Positions 37,236 to 46,128 of a stretch of DNA of 64,000 nt are shown in pieces. The stretch lies in contig JAPPFJ010000033.1 in the NCBI GenBank assembly GCA_028877215.1, positions 62,001 through 126,000 on the forward strand, given 5' to 3'. The stretch comes from Gemmatimonadota bacterium. GTDB lineage: Bacteria; Latescibacterota; UBA2968; GCA-2709665. The notes below the pieces were generated by a model. That model made no database searches. It was not told the DNA's origin and worked only from the letters and a program-made list of their open reading frames with translations. The position numbers were made by a program, and so were the translations under genes. Each line of letters opens with the position of its first letter. Position 1 is the stretch's first letter.

Positions 37236-39574
37236 CTCCTCGTTGCGACGCCCTCATCCCCAAGTTCATACTCATGGCCCTGAACGACCACCAATGCAAG
37301 CCCGCCAGAGCGATGGCTGCCGTATGCCACGCCGTCACTATCGCCGACAAGCACGAGGTCGTCCCCGATCCGCGCCACCTCCGTTTCTCCCGACCGCTCG
37401 GTCTGTACTCCAGACCGATCCAGCGACGCGTGTCCCGGACACAGCACGACCCCCAGGTTGCGACGGCTGACCAGGCCGGAGGCGGTAAACCGCAGGTGGT
37501 ACTGCTGGCCCCACTGCGAATCGTCCCTGCCGGTCCGCATCGGAGGGGGGTCCCATCCGTCGGTCAGGGAGAAGAATGCATTGTTGTGGTACATGAAATG
37601 CCCCTCGAGGGAACTCCCTTCACGCTTCAGCAGGAAGGTCCTTCTCTCCTCATCCACCGAAAAACGGTTCCAGGAATGGATATTCCACTGCAGCGCCGAG
37701 TCGATGCCCGGAACCGCAACGAACTCGTCGATCATCACGAAACAGCTCTGCGTCTTCAGGAAGAAAACGTGCCGCCGGCACCGTTCCGCACGGTCGCTGT
37801 AGCTGGCGTCCGCGTTGCCGGCGAAATAGACGATCCGCTCGTCCTCGAACGCATTTTCGATCTTCCCGAGCGAATCGTGCGACCGCATGATCTGGGACGC
37901 ATCTGAAAGCGTGACGCAGTTGTGCGACTTGGTGTGCCATACCCAGTGCGTGTGATGATCCGAACCGTACCCGATGTAGTAGCCGCTGGGCATCGCCATC
38001 ACCTTGCCGCCGGCGTGGAGAATGAAATCGTTGTTGTTCGCGTGGGAATGGCTGATGGCGCCGAGCGGAGAAGAGCGAAAGATCAGAGCGACATCCCGTG
38101 CGGCATCGTTCAGGTCCGTCCGGACCGCGGCCCATCCGGCGGCCGGGAACACGCGAAAGATCGATTCTGTCGCGCTGTTCTCCGGACACGCCTTTTCGGG
38201 TTGCGCCAGGAAGAGTTGCGACATCACGCCCGAGCTTCGCCGCTCCGCCGGTGTCTGCATCTGCTCTGCCTCGGCGCGGAAGGCTTCCACGTATCCCGCG
38301 AACTCGTCGGTATCCGTCTCGCGCCCGATCAGATCCACCAGGTCCGCGTTGGACCTCCAGGAGCCTGCCCACCGCTCGGTATGGTCGCCGAATCCCATCC
38401 ACTCCGCGTAGGGCGGCAAACAGTACTGTCGCCAACGGGCGTGGTTCTTCCAGAAGGGTCTCTGGTAAAGATCCACGCCGACTCCCCGCTTCAGCGCCGA
38501 GGCGAACATCGACATTATTGTGACATATGCCAGACCATAGGAGGGTCCTTCCGCCCATGCCCCGTCGTCGCCAGACCAGATCGGCCAGATGCCGCACAGT
38601 ACCGGCCTGAGCCACTCCAGCCACGACTGCGCTTCGGGAATATGGTCGTGAAACACCAGCGCGATGTGCGCCAGGAACACGATCTCGCGGCCTGCGTGCG
38701 AGTCGAATCGCGTGACCCCGTACGACCCCCGGTTGTGCATATAGTCGAACGTTATTCGTCCCCGCCGCCGGAACTGCGCCACAACGGCATCGCGTTCCTC
38801 TTCCGTAAAACGATCCCACACCCAGTCGCACGCGTTCGAGCCGTTCCAGATGACGGACATGTGGGCCTCGTCGTTATGGGCAAGGTGACTCGATCCCTCC
38901 GGGTCCCAGCGCGATATGGACGCCATCCGTTGGCAGGCGGCGCGGGCGAACCGGTCCTCCCCGCCTACCAGATACGCCAGAGCCAGGGTCTCCGCGCCTT
39001 TGACAAAGCGCCGGGACTCCCACATGATCGGCGCCCACGTCTCATGATATTCCTGATAGTTCTTGCTGCGGTCAGGGAGAAAGGGCGGCTCTTCTATCTC
39101 GTGCGGTTCGGGCAACACGGCCTCGGCGCTGTTTCGCAAGCCCTTCCACGCCCGTTCCGCATCGCCGGCGGAGGCGGCCCGGAGCGCCGGCACCTCCTCC
39201 GGCCCCACATAGATCCGCGGGTGTTCGGACGGGAATCGCTTCAGCCACTCGCTTGCCGGGGGCACCTCCACAACTGTGGCCTCAGGCCGGATCTCAAACG
39301 AGAAAACCTCCGACATCGCGCCATGGTCCGCGGACCACCGCCAGAAATACTCCCCGGACTCAAACGCCCGTTCAGGCAGGTACACCGGTTCCCGCAGGCC
39401 GCCCTTGTCCAGACAGATATTCTCAAAACCCGGGTCCCGCGCCACCTGCAGGCGATAGCCCGAGGCGGAATCCACCGGAAGCCAGGCGAAGACAGGGGGG
39501 TTGGTTTCCGGACCGGCCCCGTCCCTGGGCTGTCTCGGATCCTTGTGCGGATGCGGATGTCTGTGTTCCTTCAT
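37232..39574 (-). CDS. DUF4962-type heparinase II/III-family protein
   Basis: The 780-residue protein begins with a fibronectin-like segment (FAWLPVDSASGYRLQVARDP, GEYFWRWSAD). Next is a helical DUF4962-type barrel (~90-440; NDEAHMSVIWNGSNACDWVW). The beta-sandwich has ISHSHANNNDFILHAGGKVM near residue 508 and TKSHNCVTLSDASQ. In characterised relatives these His/Asn positions belong to the lyase active site acting on glycosaminoglycan-like polymers. No signal peptide is present and the start is rich in His. The ATG at 39574 has GAGGT seven bases before. Its TGA overlaps the next ATG (ATGA), so translation of the pair is coupled. Confidence 0.87.
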   Translation of the reverse strand: MKEHRHPHPHKDPRQPRDGAGPETNPPVFAWLPVDSASGYRLQVARDPGFENICLDKGGLREPVYLPERAFESGEYFWRWSADHGAMSEVFSFEIRPEATVVEVPPASEWLKRFPSEHPRIYVGPEEVPALRAASAGDAERAWKGLRNSAEAVLPEPHEIEEPPFLPDRSKNYQEYHETWAPIMWESRRFVKGAETLALAYLVGGEDRFARAACQRMASISRWDPEGSSHLAHNDEAHMSVIWNGSNACDWVWDRFTEEERDAVVAQFRRRGRITFDYMHNRGSYGVTRFDSHAGREIVFLAHIALVFHDHIPEAQSWLEWLRPVLCGIWPIWSGDDGAWAEGPSYGLAYVTIMSMFASALKRGVGVDLYQRPFWKNHARWRQYCLPPYAEWMGFGDHTERWAGSWRSNADLVDLIGRETDTDEFAGYVEAFRAEAEQMQTPAERRSSGVMSQLFLAQPEKACPENSATESIFRVFPAAGWAAVRTDLNDAARDVALIFRSSPLGAISHSHANNNDFILHAGGKVMAMPSGYYIGYGSDHHTHWVWHTKSHNCVTLSDASQIMRSHDSLGKIENAFEDERIVYFAGNADASYSDRAERCRRHVFFLKTQSCFVMIDEFVAVPGIDSALQWNIHSWNRFSVDEERRTFLLKREGSSLEGHFMYHNNAFFSLTDGWDPPPMRTGRDDSQWGQQYHLRFTASGLVSRRNLGVVLCPGHASLDRSGVQTERSGETEVARIGDDLVLVGDSDGVAYGSHRSGGLALVVVQGHEYELGDEGVATRR

Positions 39575-39635
39575 GGCATGACCTCACGAATGTGTCAGTG
39601 ATGCTGGTAAGAAAACCATGTATCCTCTGGCCGCC

Positions 39636-40616
39636 TCAGGCCCTTGCAAGCGACGCGACCCGCTCCGGGTTGCCGCTTTCGATACTCCTGCCCGCCTGGA
39701 TCATCATCAGCGTGGCCATCAGACCGTCCACGTGGTCCGCGGCCATGGGCGCACCGGTCCTCAGCGCCTCGACAAACAGCCGGTTCTCCTCGACGAATCC
39801 ACCCTCTTCGCCGCGGTAGACCGCCGGCTCCTTCCCGGTCTCCGTATACGTCAGCGTGCAGAACCGGTCCGTAAGGAGCGCGGACCGGTTTTCGGAAAAA
39901 ATCTCCATGAAGAGCTTGCTTGTCATTGCCGGCTGATTGGCATCTCCCTGGATCCAGCAGCCTGCCGCGCCATTTTCAAACCTGAACGTGGCGGTCAGAT
40001 TGTCCAGCCTGCCGTTTGGCTGATAGTAATTCCCGCCCGCCGCGTAGACCTCCTCCGGATCCGAACCGGCCATGTACCTCAGAAGATCGCACGAGTGACA
40101 TCCCTGGCTATACACGTTGCCTCCCCCCAGGACGGGATCGTTGGCCCAGGTATCCCCCCATCGGTTGTCCATCATCTGCATCACCACCATCAATGGATCG
40201 GGGATCAGTTCGCGGGCCTTCTGTACCATCGGATAGTACCGCATCTTGAAGGCCGTAAAGAGCTGAATCCCCTCACGCTCGACTGCATCGCCGATCTTCC
40301 GGCAGTCTTCAACGGTCAGAGCGAGCGGCTTTTCCACCAGTACGTTCTTTCCCGCTTCCGCCGCCCGGATACAGTAATCCGCATGGGTGTCGTGGTGGGT
40401 ACAGATATAGACCGTGTCCAGCGAATGATCCGCGAGGACGCGGCCGGCGTCGTTGGTGGCATAATCGCCTCCGTATCGAGTACACAAGTCGCGCGCCTTC
40501 TGCTCAACCACGTCGCAGAACGCCGCCATGCGTATGCCGTCCAGCCCCGCCACTGCTTCGCTATGCACGCCGCCGATCGCTCCACATCCGATCAGTCCCG
40601 CGCGAAGTCCAGACAT
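39636..40616 (-). CDS. Gfo/Idh/MocA-family oxidoreductase (copy 2)
   Basis: The 326-residue protein has the NAD(P)-binding GLIGCGAIGGVHSEA at its N-terminus, then YICTHHDTHADYCIRAAEAG and VEKPLALTVEDC. The C-terminal domain has GGGNVYSQGCHSCDLLRYM. The start is the ATG at 40616, eight bases after GGAGGAG; the longer frame to 40742 has no ribosome site and runs through the hairpin at 40665-40692. It lies 61 bases upstream of the DUF4962 heparinase gene, the same pairing as 24816/21610. A role in oxidation of released sugar acids is inferred. Confidence 0.88.
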   Translation of the reverse strand: MSGLRAGLIGCGAIGGVHSEAVAGLDGIRMAAFCDVVEQKARDLCTRYGGDYATNDAGRVLADHSLDTVYICTHHDTHADYCIRAAEAGKNVLVEKPLALTVEDCRKIGDAVEREGIQLFTAFKMRYYPMVQKARELIPDPLMVVMQMMDNRWGDTWANDPVLGGGNVYSQGCHSCDLLRYMAGSDPEEVYAAGGNYYQPNGRLDNLTATFRFENGAAGCWIQGDANQPAMTSKLFMEIFSENRSALLTDRFCTLTYTETGKEPAVYRGEEGGFVEENRLFVEALRTGAPMAADHVDGLMATLMMIQAGRSIESGNPERVASLARA

Positions 40617-40664
40617 TTCCGTTCTCCTCCCTCCAAAATCGATTCCAAATGGTCCACAGATGCA

Positions 40665-40692
40665 AGCAGGGCGCAGCGTACTGCGCCCTGCT
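40665..40692 (-). terminator. 12-bp perfect hairpin, terminator-like
   Basis: AGCAGGGCGCAG and CTGCGCCCTGCT form a perfect 12-bp stem with a CGTA loop. It lies 52 bases past the stop of the GWxTD gene and 49 bases before the start of the Gfo/Idh/MocA gene, both on the minus strand. No T tract follows, so it may terminate weakly, pause polymerase or protect a 3' end. It probably marks the end of the envelope operon. Confidence 0.55.
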
Positions 40693-40743
40693 GACGTCCA
40701 TCCCGCGATGAGCGATGCCGGATCGTTGGCAGCGGCATGCAAG

Positions 40744-43215
40744 TCAGATTCCGTAGCGGAACTGAATCTCGCGGGTGTCGCTCTTGCCGCTGACCCGGTC
40801 CTTGATCTTCACCTCGAGGACCTGGACGCCCGGCTTGGCCTTTTCCAGATCGATTTCAAAGTACTGTTGCTCGGTGGTTACGGTCCCCGCGTGTTCGTAC
40901 GAAACCGACACCTGTGTCTTCCTGCGTTTGAAAAGGGAAGTGATGGCGCCCACCACGCCTTCCGACCGCCCCACGACCGTACGGACCAGGTATTCCACCT
41001 CGTAGTCGGTCTGTCCGAACCGGTTCTTCTTCAGGTTGTAGATCTCGTAGTAGGCATATACCTTCTGCGCCTCTCTGTAGTTCCTGGTGGGCATCGGCAC
41101 GACCCGGATATCGCCCTTACTGAATTTGCCCGCCGAATTCGAGTCGGAGATTTCCGAAGCCAGAAGGATGTCGCTGATCTTGAGCTTTTCAACACCGTAA
41201 TCGGGCACTTCGACCGCCTGCTTGTAGAGTCCGGTATGTCCGGAAGCCAGATCCTTGATCTGGACCTGCAGTTCGTATTTGCCCGGCGGCACCGGGGTCT
41301 TGAGCATTTCCGGAAGAAACGCCCCTTTGACCCTGTCGAAGTCTGCCCGTCCCTCGTAGTGGAACTCCCGGGTATCGCGATAGATCGTCGTGTGCGCCGC
41401 GTCGGCCAGGGCCATGGCGCACTGCACGCTGACCTGCGCCGAATCCGCCTGCTCGGCAATCCGGACCTGTTCGGGTGGAATGCCATAGTAGACTTCAACG
41501 TTGGTCTGGCCGTCGGATCCCTGGAAGTTGGCCAGGTCATAATAGAAATTGAGCGCCGGTCCCTGGATTCCCGGCCGGTAATAGTCGGGGGTCTCGTGCG
41601 CGGCGTTCTGGTAGATGATCTCGGGTGCGTATTTGACCAGGCGGGTGATGTTGACAAGCTGGTTATTCAGAGCGGTCACCGGGGGAATCGGGGCAAAATT
41701 GAACTGCCCGCTCTTGTTTTCATCGGTAAACACGATCTCGATGCCCCCCTGGATCTGCGTGTAGATCCAGGTCTCCCAGGGAACCGTGGCCATATCGGTG
41801 TGGATCGTTACGGGTATGTAGTCCCCGAATTTCATCCGGGCGATCTGATTTCCTAATTCTTCGAACCTGGCACCGTCCTGGTCGTCATAGTCGCTTCGCG
41901 TGAGCGGCGTTGGCAGTGGGGTTCCTTCCAGGTCGCGTTCCTGGAACTCCTCTTCATCCGCGGCATCGGTATTGGAAGTAAAACCGTCTTCCAGAAAACT
42001 GGCGTCGCGCTGATCGGCCGAACCGAATCCGTGGAGTGCGTCCTGGGTACGCTGGGTTATGGGATGGCGAAACGCCCGGATCGGGAACACCGGTCCTGTA
42101 AACGTCATAAAGGAAGCCTCGGCCCCGTAGAGACTGGCGGCCGTTCGCATGCGGACGGCATCCACGTCGGGGGTAACGGATAGATCGCGCTGATAGGACC
42201 GTGACCGGTAATCCGGCTTTCCATAGCGGATATAGACTTCACCCCGCTTGTCCCAGGGCGAAACCTTATCGGCAAAGAAGGTACGCGCATACCAGACCCG
42301 CCGGTAGTGCTCGACCATACGTTCGTTGACGCGGGTCATCATATCGGGGTCGCGCCGCAGCCAGAAACGCTCCCGGAACGCCCTTCGCTGAGTCGTGTCC
42401 GGCAACGCCTGATACTCCCGAAGTTCATCTACGGAAGCCACGTACGCAATATCCGTGTACAATTCGCGCTCGCCCGGCCCGACTGTGTCCAGGAAGCGTT
42501 TGAAATTGTCCAGCGCCTTGTTGTATTCTTCCTTGTAGAAATGGCCCTGCGCTGCGATGGGCAGCAACCGGGTCTCCTCGTCAAGCGCCGCCATATGTGG
42601 TGCAATGTGTTTGGAGATCCTTTCGTACGCATCGGCCTGTATACATGCCAGGCCGAAATAATACAGGCCGTCCGGATCGTCGGGCTCCATCCCAAGATAG
42701 GTATCGAAATAGCCAAGAGCCTTCTCGTGGTCCTCCTTGAAACGCTCGTGCGCCTCTCCCAGCGCTCGGTAGGCATCTGCCTGTTCGGGATCCAGTTCGA
42801 TGGCCTTTTTTGCCGCGCCAACCGCCCGGCGGAAGTTGTGAAAAGCGCTTATCCCCTTTGCCGGCATCTCAGCGTACACAAGTGCCAGGCCGGCGTGCGC
42901 CGCTGCATCATCTTCATCCAGTTTCAGCGCCGCCTCGAACGACTTCCTTGCCGACTTGAAGTCTTCAGCCTTCAACTGTACGCGGCCCAGACGGGTCAGT
43001 ATATGCGCGTCGTCCGGAAACGCTTCGGCAAGCCGGTAAAATGTGTCCAGAGCCGCGTCGAGTTGGCGGCTGTCCAGCTGCCGTTCGCCGACGGCACGAA
43101 TGGAATCCCGTGTCGAAGACGTCCCCGCTGTCGTCGAGACGCTCAGTCCCAGCATCAGAATGACAATACAGTACCGCTGAAGGCGGACAGGCTGAAATCG
43201 ATGTCCGGTGTCCAT
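40744..43215 (-). CDS. GWxTD-type TPR protein, secreted
   Basis: The 823-residue protein has an N-terminal membrane or signal segment (RYCIVILMLGLSVSTTAG). TPR-like repeats cover ~35-260 (ARKSFEAALKLDEDDAAAHA, AIELDPEQADAYRALGEAHE). A GWxTD-type domain lies at ~280-345: FWLRRDPDMMTRVNERMVEH, then PWDKRGEVYIRYGKPDYR. The signature GW.TD is altered to PWDK here. The long C-terminal part contains a beta-rich repeat of the same family (GIEIVFTDENKSGQFNF) and ends in DTREIQFRYG. The biochemical role of GWxTD proteins is unknown; they are typical of Acidobacteria, Gemmatimonadetes and candidate phyla. AAGGGGG precedes the ATG at 43215. It is the last gene of the envelope cluster, 16 bases after the CRTAC1 gene. 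Confidence 0.82.
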   Translation of the reverse strand: MDTGHRFQPVRLQRYCIVILMLGLSVSTTAGTSSTRDSIRAVGERQLDSRQLDAALDTFYRLAEAFPDDAHILTRLGRVQLKAEDFKSARKSFEAALKLDEDDAAAHAGLALVYAEMPAKGISAFHNFRRAVGAAKKAIELDPEQADAYRALGEAHERFKEDHEKALGYFDTYLGMEPDDPDGLYYFGLACIQADAYERISKHIAPHMAALDEETRLLPIAAQGHFYKEEYNKALDNFKRFLDTVGPGERELYTDIAYVASVDELREYQALPDTTQRRAFRERFWLRRDPDMMTRVNERMVEHYRRVWYARTFFADKVSPWDKRGEVYIRYGKPDYRSRSYQRDLSVTPDVDAVRMRTAASLYGAEASFMTFTGPVFPIRAFRHPITQRTQDALHGFGSADQRDASFLEDGFTSNTDAADEEEFQERDLEGTPLPTPLTRSDYDDQDGARFEELGNQIARMKFGDYIPVTIHTDMATVPWETWIYTQIQGGIEIVFTDENKSGQFNFAPIPPVTALNNQLVNITRLVKYAPEIIYQNAAHETPDYYRPGIQGPALNFYYDLANFQGSDGQTNVEVYYGIPPEQVRIAEQADSAQVSVQCAMALADAAHTTIYRDTREFHYEGRADFDRVKGAFLPEMLKTPVPPGKYELQVQIKDLASGHTGLYKQAVEVPDYGVEKLKISDILLASEISDSNSAGKFSKGDIRVVPMPTRNYREAQKVYAYYEIYNLKKNRFGQTDYEVEYLVRTVVGRSEGVVGAITSLFKRRKTQVSVSYEHAGTVTTEQQYFEIDLEKAKPGVQVLEVKIKDRVSGKSDTREIQFRYGI

Positions 43216-43231
43216 GGTGTGCCCCCTTGTC

Positions 43232-44962
43232 TCAATCCGCCGCCGGATTGTCTCTCAGCGGCGTTCCGGCAACAATTCCCCGTCCCTCCCGAACGGTCAC
43301 GGTCTGCCCGGCTGCGACGTTGCTGATCCGTTCAATCCGGCCGGACGGCCAGGCCACCTCAACCGAATCGGCCGCCCCGGCCCCTGCCAGACCGAATGTC
43401 AATATCTGCTCACTCTGCGAACAATAGCTCGATCCCGACCTCACGAAGCGCGTTTGCACCACGTCCGCCGACCGCACGCGCACGGTCGCGCCAATTCCGT
43501 CCCGGTTGGACCAGCGCGACTCTCCGTCCGGCTGGCGGTCGTCCTCGCCGGCGGTCGCAATGCCTCCAATCAGTTTCACCCTCAGACAGCGGTTCCGGTT
43601 CCCGCCTTCGTTGCGATAGAGCGCGGGACGACCGTTGTTGGCGGAAACCAGCACGTCCAGGTCGCCGTCGCCGTCATAGTCCGCGTACGCCGCGCCGCGC
43701 CCGACCAGGCGATCGACGAGACCGCTTGCCGCACCCATTTCCTCGAAGCTGCCATCGCCCCTGTTTCTGTATAGTAACGGGCGCTGAGCGTAGCTGAGGT
43801 GGGACTTGACCAGGCGGATCCGGCTGTCCACGTGTCCGTTTGCCGCGAAGAGGTCCAGGCGCCCGTCCAGATCGAAATCGAAAAAGAAAACTCCGAAGGT
43901 GACGAACGGCGCACTCGGGTGCCCCACGCCGGAAGGCAGGGTCCGGTCCGTGAAGTATGCCCCGTCCCGGTTCTCAAACAGGGAAATCATCTCGTAGGCG
44001 AAGTTCCCGATGGCCACGTCCTCCCTGCCGGCGTTGCGGACGTCTCCGGCGCCGACCCCCATCCCGGACTTCGCCTCTCCGGCGGCGCTGTACGCCACGC
44101 CCGCCAAAAGGCCATCCTCGGTAAACGTGCCGTCCCCGTTGTTGCGGAACAGATAATCCGGCATCGTATCGTTGGACATCAGGATATCGGGCCATCCGTC
44201 GCCATTGTAATCGAGGGAGACGGCGGACATGCCCTTGCCCGGCTTTCCGCCGATGCCCGACGCTTTCGTAACGTCCGAAAACCGGACTCCGTCATTCCTG
44301 TACAGCCGTGAGTAAACCGGATCGTACAACTGAGGCGCATACGAACCCGCCCCCGAACGCGCTGACAGCCAGGAATCCCGTTCCGCCGACCATCGCAGGT
44401 AGTTGCCCACAAACAGGTCCAGGTCCCCATCCCGGTCGTAGTCCAGCCAGACCGCGCACACACTCCACGTGGAGTCAACCACCCCCGCCTGCGCCGTGAC
44501 GTCCTCAAACCGTCCGTCGCCCCGATTCCGAAAGAGCCGGTTCGCGCCCAGGCCGGCCACGTACAGGTCGCTGTCACCGTCGTTGTCGTAGTCTCCGGTC
44601 GCGCAACCCATCCCGAACATGGGATGCTTGAGCCCCGCCTGCGCGGTCACGTCGGAGAAACGACCGCTTCCGTCATTCCGGTAGAGCGCCATCGTGGACG
44701 GCGGGTCGGATCCGCGCTCGTGCAACGTGGCGCAACTGATCAGGAGAATATCCGAATCCCCGTCGCCGTCAAAGTCCCAGAACGCGCATCCGGACCCCAT
44801 CGATTCCGGCATCAACTCGCTGCCGGAACCCCCGTTGTCGTGCCTGAACCGGATCCCTGCGGAACGGGTTACATCCTTGAAAATCACCCCTTGCGCGAGG
44901 CCGTTTCCCTCCATGCAAATTGAGAACGCGAGAACCGCGAATATAGTCCTTGTGCGTTTCAC
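43232..44962 (-). CDS. CRTAC1-family FG-GAP/ASPIC-UnbV protein, secreted
   Basis: The ~576-residue protein starts with a signal peptide (KRTRTIFAVLAFSICMEGNG). Multiple FG-GAP/VCBS calcium-binding blades follow (FWDFDGDGDSDILLISC, DYDNDGDSDLYVAG, DYDRDGDLDLFVGN). Near 470-540 is an ASPIC/UnbV-type domain (DGIGATVRVRS, SSYCSQSEQILTFGLA, DSVEVAWPSGRIERI). These proteins are usually extracellular, and their ligand is generally unknown. The start is GTG at 44962, which shares GTGA with the stop of the TPR gene. This gives coupling, and the chosen start places the signal at the very N-terminus; longer frames inside the TPR gene are unlikely. Confidence 0.88.
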   Translation of the reverse strand: MKRTRTIFAVLAFSICMEGNGLAQGVIFKDVTRSAGIRFRHDNGGSGSELMPESMGSGCAFWDFDGDGDSDILLISCATLHERGSDPPSTMALYRNDGSGRFSDVTAQAGLKHPMFGMGCATGDYDNDGDSDLYVAGLGANRLFRNRGDGRFEDVTAQAGVVDSTWSVCAVWLDYDRDGDLDLFVGNYLRWSAERDSWLSARSGAGSYAPQLYDPVYSRLYRNDGVRFSDVTKASGIGGKPGKGMSAVSLDYNGDGWPDILMSNDTMPDYLFRNNGDGTFTEDGLLAGVAYSAAGEAKSGMGVGAGDVRNAGREDVAIGNFAYEMISLFENRDGAYFTDRTLPSGVGHPSAPFVTFGVFFFDFDLDGRLDLFAANGHVDSRIRLVKSHLSYAQRPLLYRNRGDGSFEEMGAASGLVDRLVGRGAAYADYDGDGDLDVLVSANNGRPALYRNEGGNRNRCLRVKLIGGIATAGEDDRQPDGESRWSNRDGIGATVRVRSADVVQTRFVRSGSSYCSQSEQILTFGLAGAGAADSVEVAWPSGRIERISNVAAGQTVTVREGRGIVAGTPLRDNPAAD

Positions 44963-46128
44963 TCTTTTCGAGACGCTTCCAGCCGGGCGAGCCTGGTCCT
45001 GGCGTCCGCGACCCACGCCTGCTGCACGGAATCCCGCCGGGCCAGCCTCAGATACGCCCGCCAGTGGTGGATGGCGCGCTCAACGTCGCCCGTCCGTTCG
45101 TGAATGATGCCCAGATTGTAATGTCCGTCGGCAAAACCCGGCGCGATGCCGATGGCGCGCGTATAGGACTCAATCGCCGCCGTGTGGTCGCCGAGATTGA
45201 AATACGCGTTGGCCAGGCCCGCGTAACGCATCGCGTGCTGGTGTCCGGCCACCGACCGCGTGTACGCACCCTGATTCGCATCCACCATCGACACGACCGA
45301 ATCCGGCGGCGCGCTATCCGGTTTCAGCCGGATGGCCTCCCTGTACGAGACCACCGCCTCCCCGTACCGTCCCTGTCGTGAATACGCGTTGCCGAGATTG
45401 TAATGCGCCTCGGCAAGGTCCGGATCCAGCCGGATGGCCTCCACCTGCCGGGAAACCGCCCCGTCGAAGTCTCCGCTGAGCATATGGACAAGGCCCAGAT
45501 TCGCCTGCGCCTCGGCGTAGTCCGGCATCAGCGCAACAGCCCGCCGATACGCAGTACGCGCATCCTCTACTTTACCTCGGTCCAGAAACTGGGTGCCCCT
45601 CGCAACCTGCTGCGCGGCGGTCTGGCAACGGGAGACCGCACCCAGGAAGAGCGCCTTCATCGGATCGCCGGAAAAGGGCAACCCTACAAGGGCGGCCCGG
45701 CGATAGGCTGCCAGCGCGTCCCCGTACCTTCGCTGGCGCGCTTCCATGAGGCCCAGCATGTAGTGCGCCGCGGCGAAATCCGGAGCGACGGCCAGGGCCT
45801 CCCGAAGCCGCGCGACCGCGAAAGCGACCGCCGGACGGGTCAGGTTCCAGTTCGCCCGTCCCCGGCCTCTGCTGTCGGCCACGCGTCCGGCGGCTTCGAC
45901 AAATGGCGGATAGGCGTCTCGAGTCGCCCCCCTCCCGAATCCGGCCGTCGTCTCTGACGTCAGTCCGATTGCGTCGTTCAACCTGGCGGCAACGCTGTCC
46001 TCAAGCACGAACCCTTCAGCGCTCGCGGCGACAGGTAGCGCGGACGAAACGCTGAACACCAGCATTCCCCACCCTAAAGCGCGGCGCAACTTGCGGGCCC
46101 ACGAACTATTGACGTACGTCCCGAGCAC
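44959..46128 (-). CDS. TPR-repeat protein, secreted
   Basis: The 389-residue protein has a positively charged start and a hydrophobic signal (KLRRALGWGMLVFSVSSALP, VAASA). At least five tetratricopeptide repeats follow (DFAAAHYMLGLMEARQRRYG, DYAEAQANLGLVHMLSGDFD, DLAEAHYNLGNAYSRQGRYG, FADGHYNLGIIHERTGDVER). TPR arrays bind partner proteins. The start is uncertain: GTG at 46128 keeps the full signal peptide and overlaps the previous gene by 23 bases. It is coupled to the CRTAC1 gene by a GTGA overlap. TPR and CRTAC1 proteins are often encoded together, so a complex between the two is likely. Confidence 0.82.
   Translation of the reverse strand: MLGTYVNSSWARKLRRALGWGMLVFSVSSALPVAASAEGFVLEDSVAARLNDAIGLTSETTAGFGRGATRDAYPPFVEAAGRVADSRGRGRANWNLTRPAVAFAVARLREALAVAPDFAAAHYMLGLMEARQRRYGDALAAYRRAALVGLPFSGDPMKALFLGAVSRCQTAAQQVARGTQFLDRGKVEDARTAYRRAVALMPDYAEAQANLGLVHMLSGDFDGAVSRQVEAIRLDPDLAEAHYNLGNAYSRQGRYGEAVVSYREAIRLKPDSAPPDSVVSMVDANQGAYTRSVAGHQHAMRYAGLANAYFNLGDHTAAIESYTRAIGIAPGFADGHYNLGIIHERTGDVERAIHHWRAYLRLARRDSVQQAWVADARTRLARLEASRKE

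Noticed and set aside
40617-40742. 42-residue extension of the second Gfo/Idh/MocA protein
   Set aside because: No ribosome site, and the frame would read through a perfect 12-bp hairpin; GGAGGAG precedes the ATG at 40616.
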